Shown here in pieces: positions 46,410 to 64,000 of a stretch of DNA of 64,000 bases (its first letter is position 1; each line of letters begins with the position of its first letter). Source of the DNA: Burhinus oedicnemus (taxonomy: Eukaryota > Chordata > Aves > Charadriiformes > Burhinidae); NCBI GenBank assembly GCA_008921705.1, contig VFFE01007767.1, positions 2,089,566 to 2,153,565 on the forward strand. Direction: 5' to 3'. Under the pieces are notes generated by a model that ran no database searches, was not told the origin of the DNA, and worked only from the letters and a program-made list of their open reading frames with translations. Both the position numbers and the translations under genes were made by a program.

Positions 46410-47420
46410 GGGCTGCATGCTTATATATTTGTATTTTGTCACTAATAACTTTTATAATGGTCTCAATTAGCTGTTTAATTTGCCTGAGAACATTAAACCA
46501 TCAGGAGAAAAATTGACTTTATTTTCCCCAGATCAAAGCTATACCTAAGTAGTAATTTCAAAATGGGGTCTTTCAAATTTACCTGGACAAAAGCTAATTG
46601 CAGGAAGTCCAGGTCAGAAAACTAGCAAGAAAATAAAAGCACCCAACCTTTGACTGATTGAACAACAATCTTTTCCACCTTTACGTAATTTTTTTATTCC
46701 TCCTTGTGAAAAAGGAAGTTTTTGAAAAGTATCATTTCAAGGCTGAGCCCTCAGGTGGTGCATCCCTTGCAGCGGGAGTAATTAAAGAATGTAAACATTA
46801 ACTCATACCTCACAAGCACGACACACAGTGTAGTTCCAGCAGCGCTCGTGCCGAGTGCCATCCCCTCTGCTGGCATGGCAGCCAAGGCCCCAGGCGCGTG
46901 CAGAACACAGGAGCTTCAGCGTCAGGCTGCGAGCCCAGCCCAGGACAGGCTGGGTGGCTCCAAAGCCAAGGCGAGGGGTGGCGAAGGGTAAGGTGCAGTT
47001 CAGAGTGCTCACACTGAACCACGGGAGTGAAGCCAGTTCCCTTCCAGCCGGTACAGAAAAGCGGTGGCTCCAAAACCTGCTCTGGGAGCAGCTGCTTCAG
47101 GTGGGAAGAGCCTGTCAAAAAGCCTGTGTCACACTGCACGCGCTGGACCCAGCGCTTTCTGCCTTGTAAAGCGTGGGGTACCTTACTCGCTTGCTCTGAA
47201 GGGAAGAAGCCTGATTTAATGCCTTATCTTGTAACCAGGTAGGGCTATTGCATGTCCCAACACAACAGAGAGCAGATACAGAACGTCCTCTGCCCCGCAG
47301 CGCACCCGTGGGCAGCGGCTCTGGCACTGCTCCGCTGCTGCTTCTCACGGCCTCTTCAGGCAAGGGGCTACAGCAGCGCGTTCTCTGTATGTTTGAATTT
47401 AGCCGCGCGGACGGTAGTTG

Positions 47421-47428
47421 TATAAATA
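47421..47428 (+). promoter_or_regulatory. Candidate TATA box in spacer
   Basis: TATAAATA within a GC-rich setting (AGCCGCGCGGACGG lies about 10 bp upstream), with a GGGTCCCTGC-type sequence 10 bp downstream. Short T/A octamers occur by chance, so this is only a candidate. Confidence 0.2.
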
Positions 47429-49487
47429 GCCAGGGTCCCTGCACAGTCGCTGGGCACACAGTGGGCAGTGAGGCAGCGCTGTACTCGATAGGTAATGATT
47501 GCTTGTGGTGGTGAGTGTGGAAACCGCCATCAGGGAGTGAACACAACACCCACTTGTGGTCTCCGCTACACTGCGACGTGCACGTCTCCCAGCAGCCGTC
47601 ATGTTTTGTCTCACCCTCCGTGCTGGGGTGCAGCACCTGTCAGGAAACCAACCGCAGTCTCAGACAGCGCATAACCACTGCACAGGCACCGCTGCCGGGA
47701 CCGTCGGGAGTCGGGCAGTGTTTATTCCCTCCCCATCCTACTTGTACAGCAAGGAAGTTGTCGGGCTTTCACAACGGCAGGCAGGGAAGGGCTGCGCGCA
47801 GGCCGTAGCTCAGCACCAGGAATGCTTTTGAACGCTGAGCAGAGCATTTAGCAAAATCAGGAAGTCTGTAAACTGAATCCTTTGAGCATGGAAGGAAATG
47901 GTACAGGCTAGTGATTAAAAAGCCAAGTTTCTCACTGCAAACCAGTTACGAAGAGGCGGTTTTGGTGGAGGTAACTGTTCGGGGAGTGGAGCCAGTTAGG
48001 GATGAGAGCCACTGGGCAGCTACCACTGCAATAGAGGCTCAGTGCTAAGAGAACAAACCCTCTGCCCCAGCAGGCGAGAGGCGGCGTTCCCCACAGCCAG
48101 CCTGCCTTCAAAAAAGGAACATGCAAAAAACCAGCCCAGCCTCCCTGCTATCACCAGGGCGCCCTGGCACACACAATTCCAGATCGAGCTCTCACCAGGT
48201 CTTGAGCAGTTTAAAGATAAAACAGGCTCTTCAGAGAAAAATAACCCAGCAGGGTACTGCACCTCCAGGGTACCAGACCTGCTAGCGGTTGTGTTTGCAG
48301 CACGAGTCTCTTCTGTGAGCAGCCATCGAGTTTCTTTAGTTTGCAGCAATCCCATGGGTTCAGATGCGATAGGACCGCAACGCTCCGAAAAAAATCAGAA
48401 GTGAACTGCTCACCACTCCCTTTCGAGGTGGAAGGAGTTGGGAGGTGAGCAGGACCTTCCTGCTGCCGTTGTCGTCTGAGCCAGCCAGGACTTCACAGCA
48501 GAGTAAGCGCCATCCCCGTGTGCCAGCCGACTGTACCTATGAGGACTGCAGCAAGAAAGAAGCAACACAGCACCCAGTGCCTGGAACGGGCACGCTGTGG
48601 TGGTGGGAAGGCAGAGCAGAAGAGGATGCATAGGGCAGGGAAGAGGAGGAGATATGCAGGACATTTCTGCCTGATCCCTGCTAAGAGGCAGCTCTTCCTG
48701 CACACTTAAAAACTCAGGGGGTTGATAACAGATGATTAAGGCAGATTTTTATGGGCTCATGACTGTGACACACAGGTACACGCACCACTTCAACGATGGC
48801 GGGTCTGTTTTAAGTCATCTGCCCTCTCAGGCACACATCAAACTACACCCCTTCCTTCTGCTGGCTGGCACAATTAATTGCTTGATTACTAGCTAAATAG
48901 GGATGGTGTAACAACCTGGCTTTAAAAACACGAACACAGCTTTTTATAGCAGATAAGGCCACACTTCACACTCCTTCCTCCTGCCTGGACAAGGTGGAGA
49001 GAGGTTCTCCTCAGATTGCTGCAGGCAGGAGGAGACCCTGATGCGCAGCTCAACAAAGGATTTTCCTTCAGCTCTGCAGCAGCGTGAAAGAAGTTAAGGA
49101 ACCATCTGGACTGTGGCCACAGCTTAATTCCACATTATCAATGCTGTGAGCGATACCAACAGGGACCATAACAAGTCCTTCAGAAAGGCTTAAAAAGCTG
49201 GAAGGTGCTGGATGACTGCTACCAGATCCCAGAAAAAAAGATTTTAAACTAAACCACCGATCCCCACTGAAACAGGAGCTGCTGTTTGGAACCATTTTAC
49301 ACATCCAAATGCTATTACTACCACCACAGTTCATCCTTTTGTTACCTCCCCATCAGATCTCAGCTTAGACCTGTTCCAACGTCTTGCAGCTACACAGCTC
49401 CAAGCAGTCCTCAGACCAAAAGTACTTTCCAAACCAGTCTGAATCCTTCTGATGAGCGTAAAAACAAAAAATAGGCACAAACTGAAA

Positions 49488-49722
49488 TACAAGGAATACT
49501 GCTTAAACATTGAAAAAATGTGCCCCTTTCTACTAAGTCTGATCAAACACCGTCACAGGTTGCCCAGGGAGGTGGCGGAGTCTCCATCCTTGGAGATACT
49601 CAAAACCCGACCAGCCCCAGCCCCAAGCAGCCTGCTCTGGCTGCGCCTGCCTGAGCTGGGGCAGGGTGAGGTGATCCCCAAGGGTCCCTGCCCACCTCAG
49701 TTGCTCCGCTCCCCCCTGGAGC
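49488..49722 (+). mobile_element. CR1 LINE 3' fragment, sense
   Basis: 'tactgcttaaacattgaaaa', then 'gatcaaacaccgtcacaggt', then 'tgcccagggaggtggcggag', then 'tctccatccttggagatact', then 'caaaacccgacc' is a clear match to the 3' coding end of avian CR1 (FFTV...PSLEIFKTR region). The final part degenerates into GC-rich sequence, and the octamer tail is absent or unrecognisable. Confidence 0.85.
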
Positions 49723-51892
49723 TGCCCACCCTGCTGAACCCAGCTTCCATAGGAAATACTGGCACTAACAGTGTTCACCTCAGGGCAGGTTATTGTACAC
49801 ATTTCCCTTCCTGTGTCAATCAGACTGTCATCCTTCTCTTCCAGAGCAGGATGGAAAAACCGGAACAAAACCCCCACCACCACAGGTAAGGATCTGAAGT
49901 AGCTGCTGTTAAGAACAGGGCATGGCAATAGCTCCTAAATACATCTGTCATCTCAATTGCCACACTGGCCAGAATTTAAGGTGGCCCCAAATCTTGGCAG
50001 TCTTCAAAGAGCAGAAAAAGCATCAGTATTTTCCCAGCCTCAGATCTGCTGCCACAGCTGCTTTCTCCAGGTGGAGCTCAGTAACCACTGCTCCCCAATG
50101 CGCCTGACTTTGCCTCCTGCATTTGCCCTTCAAGTGCTTCCCCAGAGCTTCTCTCCCTTCTTCCCACTCTGCCTGCCAGATTATCTCCTCCAAGACCTGC
50201 TTTACATGGAAAGGGCAATGCAGTGGTGGTCTGAACTGCTGTAATCCTTTTCTTACACCCCCCATGGATATCCCTGAGTTTTGTCCAAGCTCCTGCCACT
50301 GCTCTGCAGCTTCCATGCAGCCAGTGCAGCAGCAGAAGATACCATGGAGGCTGCTACAGCCTTAAATTTGTTCCTGTAGTGTTGCCAGTCAATAAAATTC
50401 CCATTTTGTGTGTCAGGTGTTGGTTTCTTTTTTGGTTGTGGGTTTTGTTTTGTTTGAAAGTTCCTAATTTTTCAGAAGATCTTGTGCTCTAGCCCAGTCA
50501 ATACAATAAAAGTTCTGCATTCTCAGGCCTAAGAGCTGGCAGCCATACATCTAGAGTCGGGAGTTAAAATCATTAGTTATCTATAAACACAGCAAAATGA
50601 AAATTAACTTGATCTATCAAAACAGCTGTCAAATCAGAGTAAGATGCAGACCCCCAGAACCCCGTATGTACCTCTGTAAGTACACTGCTTTACCGAGAAG
50701 ACCCCTGCGACTTACTGTGGATGTTCAACACACACTGTAACAAGCTTCTGAGGCTAATGATGGGGCAAGATATACCTCCACTAAGAGACGGTGGGTATTT
50801 CCTGATGAATAGCATTACAGAGGCATCACAACACTGTATTTTGAAATCTCTTGTTCAAATACACTGCTAGGATTGAAACAAAAATCATCATCAATTACTC
50901 CGTGTTTCACAAAACATACCCATTCTTCCTCGCGCTGCGCACAGCAACGCTGCTAAAGCGCCAGCTTCCTGTTTGCTGTGGGGGGAAAAGACATTTCAGT
51001 TTGCAAGGAGACCACAAGAGCATGATTCATTTTTATGTGAATGGTACTCGATGCACACAATTACATGGTGAGAACGTTCACAGACCTTCAACTGTCATAT
51101 CCGATGCTTTTCTTGACAGCCAGTTTTTATCATGATTTCTCACAAGGATCAAAAACACAGTAGATCAAAGCATGGGACTGTTACAGTCACTTTGGACAGA
51201 AACGACGTCTGCTTGCAACCATGCCAGCCTACACATCCTAGTTACTGTAATTCCTTCTCTTCTCAGTAACAGGACACATGCATAAGAGTAAATTTTTCTA
51301 TGCTCACAATGTTCATTGCTTATTTGTCATCGATACAGGTTTAATGCTCTGCCAAGCAAGTGACAGTGTAAGACCTGGGAACACCCAAAGTGAAGAACAG
51401 CTGCTTTGTTTTCAAGTAGGTATGCAAGAAAATAGAAGAAAAAAAAACTGGTAGAGAGTTGACATACAGAAGGGTTTTTCATGTACAAACTCACCTTCAT
51501 AGTTAGAACTATAAAAAGTCCAAGACTCATCCTACAGTAACATTTTGAGTGGCAGATACCGGTATTCACTCTTTATGACTTAGGGACAATTATGGACATG
51601 TTTTTTTCAGTGCTACAAACCCAGCATATTAAATATAAACCAAGTTGCTACATACCTCAGAATCAGATTACATATCAAGATGAAAATATTTAAGCAGTTG
51701 AACCCCTCTCTCATATGCTAACCTCCACAGCCTCATCCCCCCCACAAGACTTTAAGGGAAGCGCCCTTCATCCAGGAGCAACTGCAAGTTTTGCAATCCT
51801 GAGGGCAGTTGCCGACTGCAACTTGTGAACGTGACATTTTAAAACTGTTAATTAGAATGAATTCACATCACACACAGAGTCACCAAAACAAT

Positions 51893-51898
51893 TTTATT
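51893..51898 (-). terminator. Poly(A) signal of ARHGAP21
   Basis: AATAAA on the - strand, about 820 bp after the stop codon, and the nearest canonical hexamer I see downstream of it. It is the likely cleavage signal. Confidence 0.6.
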
Positions 51899-52619
51899 TC
51901 CAGTGTTTAAGTGGGTATGCACACAGGCATGATACAGGTTTGGATTCATTAGGTCTTCATGCAGAATTATATTCTCAATAAAAGAAACCAGTTCCATCCA
52001 GTATCCACTATCTACACGCCTATGTTACAACATTTATATCAAATCTGGTATCTGAAGAAAAGATACACATGTAATATGTACACTTAAGTTACTTATTTTA
52101 CAGAAAGATTAAAAATTCAAGTCACATAAAACTCAAAATCTGTATTAAAATTGGAAATATAAAACTCCAATATTTACTGGAATGCCTAAGGAATGGAAGC
52201 TCTGTAGCCACCTGTGTTAACATTTGTAAAATGTAATGAAACTCGTTAACAGTAAAATGCATTCATTTGTTTGTAATAAGTTTCTCTAATTTAACAATAT
52301 GGCACCCTAACAAACCAAATGAATTTATGATGAGGCACTTGTTAGTGACTAAACCAAAAGAACAATTTTTCTGCATACTAATGCCAGGCCAAGTCTCAGT
52401 CAGAAAACCATGTATACACTACATAGCATGTTGCATCAGATGCTTTGTTCAACATTTGTATGCAGCCATCAAATATACTTTTTCTTAAAATATATATATA
52501 CTTTAACTTTAGTGTTCTTCTGGCTGTGGTAATGCACTGTGAAGACGTTCCACAGAGCACATTGATGAAACCAGCCCAAATGAAGGCTGCATAACAACAA
52601 CAGTACAGGAAAAAAAAAA

Positions 52620-52635
52620 TATATATATATATATG
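52620..52635. repeat. (AT)n microsatellite in ARHGAP21 3' UTR
   Basis: Eight AT dinucleotides preceded by an A9 run on the + strand (T9 in the transcript) and followed by a CA-rich stretch (ACACACATACACACA). Confidence 0.85.
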
Positions 52636-52714
52636 TACAAACACACATACACACAGTTACTGGGAAGTGTAACAGTAAGTTAATGAATTGCTGTAGTGGA
52701 CATATCTCCCCATT

Positions 52715-63429
<10,715 letters not shown>

Positions 63430-64000
63430 CTAAGCATTAGTCTGTCTTAAACATACCATCTATTACTTTTCTGTGATTCAAAAGATACACTTGAACATAC
63501 TCACACTCCAGATTTAGAAAAGTACGTAGCTGGATGGTACTGTGGAATTTCATCATTCTAAGACTAAAGGTACATAAATTACATTTAAAAAAATTAAACA
63601 CTACATTTAGTAAAGCAAGATTAAGTCTCTACTGAATCACAGTGCTGCACAAAATACCTGTGAAACTATACCACCAGGCTCACACTTGCACAGACCTACT
63701 CACTCTTTCAAAAATTACCAGATTTTAGTCACTCCTAAATCATTCCAAACAGGACTCAAACGCTTAAAGGTTATCTATTAAAAACCCCCCATCAAATAAA
63801 GAGTTCAGTTGCTCTGTTTACCTCTCCTATATAATTCAGGTAGCAAATTAAAATTCCCATTTATCCTAACACAACAGTACTTCCTTCTTTTTCAAGAATT
63901 TCTGGAAATATTCTTTCAGCAGATTTGACATTTACTTAACATCTGTAATTTAGTTACATAATATGTACCACAGCAGGAGCAAAGGGACGTTTGTGGGAAC
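63430..64000 (-). other. ARHGAP21 intron (partial)
   Basis: AT-rich sequence with no exon I can support. The exons for the PH and PDZ domains must lie beyond the window. Confidence 0.65.

Larger units (their letters stand above)
45309..46430 (+). other. KIAA1217: KIAA1217 3' UTR
   Basis: AU-rich sequence directly after the stop codon, lacking coding potential, with repeated AATAAA hexamers and long A/T runs. It contains two UGUANAUA (Pumilio-type) octamers at 46156-46163 and 46333-46340. The 3' boundary is set from the most distal AATAAA (46404) followed by a GU-rich stretch. Shorter ends near 46.01 and 46.21 kb are equally possible. Confidence 0.75.
46431..51874. other. Intergenic spacer, KIAA1217-ARHGAP21
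   Basis: About 5.4 kb between two convergent 3' ends. From 46800 to 48700 it is GC-richer with scattered CpG and many overlapping open frames on both strands (longest 173 codons, 47115-47636 on -), none recognisable or with consistent coding features. A CR1 fragment lies at 49488-49722. AATAAA hexamers on + near 50392 and 50508 have no upstream gene assigned. There is no clear lncRNA evidence from sequence alone. Confidence 0.7.
51875..52714 (-). other. ARHGAP21: ARHGAP21 3' UTR
   Basis: AT-rich non-coding sequence after the stop (TGA at 52717-52715, - strand), running to an AATAAA at 51898-51893. It contains three UGUANAUA octamers on the - strand (52639-52632, 52082-52075, 52016-52009) and an (AT)n run at 52620-52635. 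The 3' end is inferred from the hexamer alone. Confidence 0.7.

Noticed and set aside
47115..47636. 173-codon open frame on the - strand in the spacer
   Set aside because: Low-complexity Ser/Cys/Pro-rich translation in a GC-richer segment where all frames are long; no motif, no supporting splice or promoter pattern.
50392..50513. AATAAA hexamers on the + strand in the spacer as KIAA1217 poly(A) sites
   Set aside because: They lie 4 kb past several good signals with GU-rich downstream elements; hexamers alone are expected by chance in AT-rich DNA.

Overview
This window is vertebrate nuclear DNA, most likely from a bird. The evidence is spliced genes with GT-AG introns of up to about 7 kb, CR1 LINE fragments of avian type (including one ending in the tandem ATTCTATG-like 3' tail), and two neighbouring genes recognisable by protein sequence. 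There are no operons, CRISPR arrays, phage, or rRNA or tRNA genes.

Layout. From 1 to about 46.4 kb, on the + strand, lies the 3' two thirds of KIAA1217 (sickle tail protein homologue, Skt). I resolve 14 consecutive coding exons (3000 to 45308) whose splice phases all agree. They encode 1394 residues of the C-terminal part, followed by an AU-rich 3' UTR with several poly(A) signals. Earlier exons lie before the window. From about 46.4 to 51.9 kb is an intergenic spacer of about 5.5 kb with a GC-richer block and one CR1 fragment. From about 51.9 to 64.0 kb, on the - strand, lies the 3' part of ARHGAP21 (Rho GTPase-activating protein 21). It has 11 coding exons (one probable), 871 residues, covering the RhoGAP domain and the long Ser-rich C-terminal tail. 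The PDZ and PH domains must lie beyond 64 kb. The two genes converge tail to tail, the arrangement I recall from human 10p12.

Both products act at the cytoskeleton. The KIAA1217 product is a coiled-coil scaffold related to SRCIN1/p140Cap and is needed in mouse for intervertebral disc development. ARHGAP21 is a Cdc42/Rho GAP of Golgi and cell junctions. The sequence does not suggest that they share a pathway; their adjacency looks like ancestral synteny.

The introns hold CR1/L2/L3-like LINE remnants in both orientations, faint MIR-like SINE remnants, a 26-bp minisatellite and simple repeats. I found no undescribed gene system. The most useful leads are a possible alternative start inside KIAA1217 at 17163, frame-preserving small exons after the ARHGAP21 RhoGAP domain, Pumilio-type motifs in both 3' UTRs, a very conserved-looking motif block of unknown function in the large KIAA1217 exon, and a TATA-like candidate promoter in the spacer.
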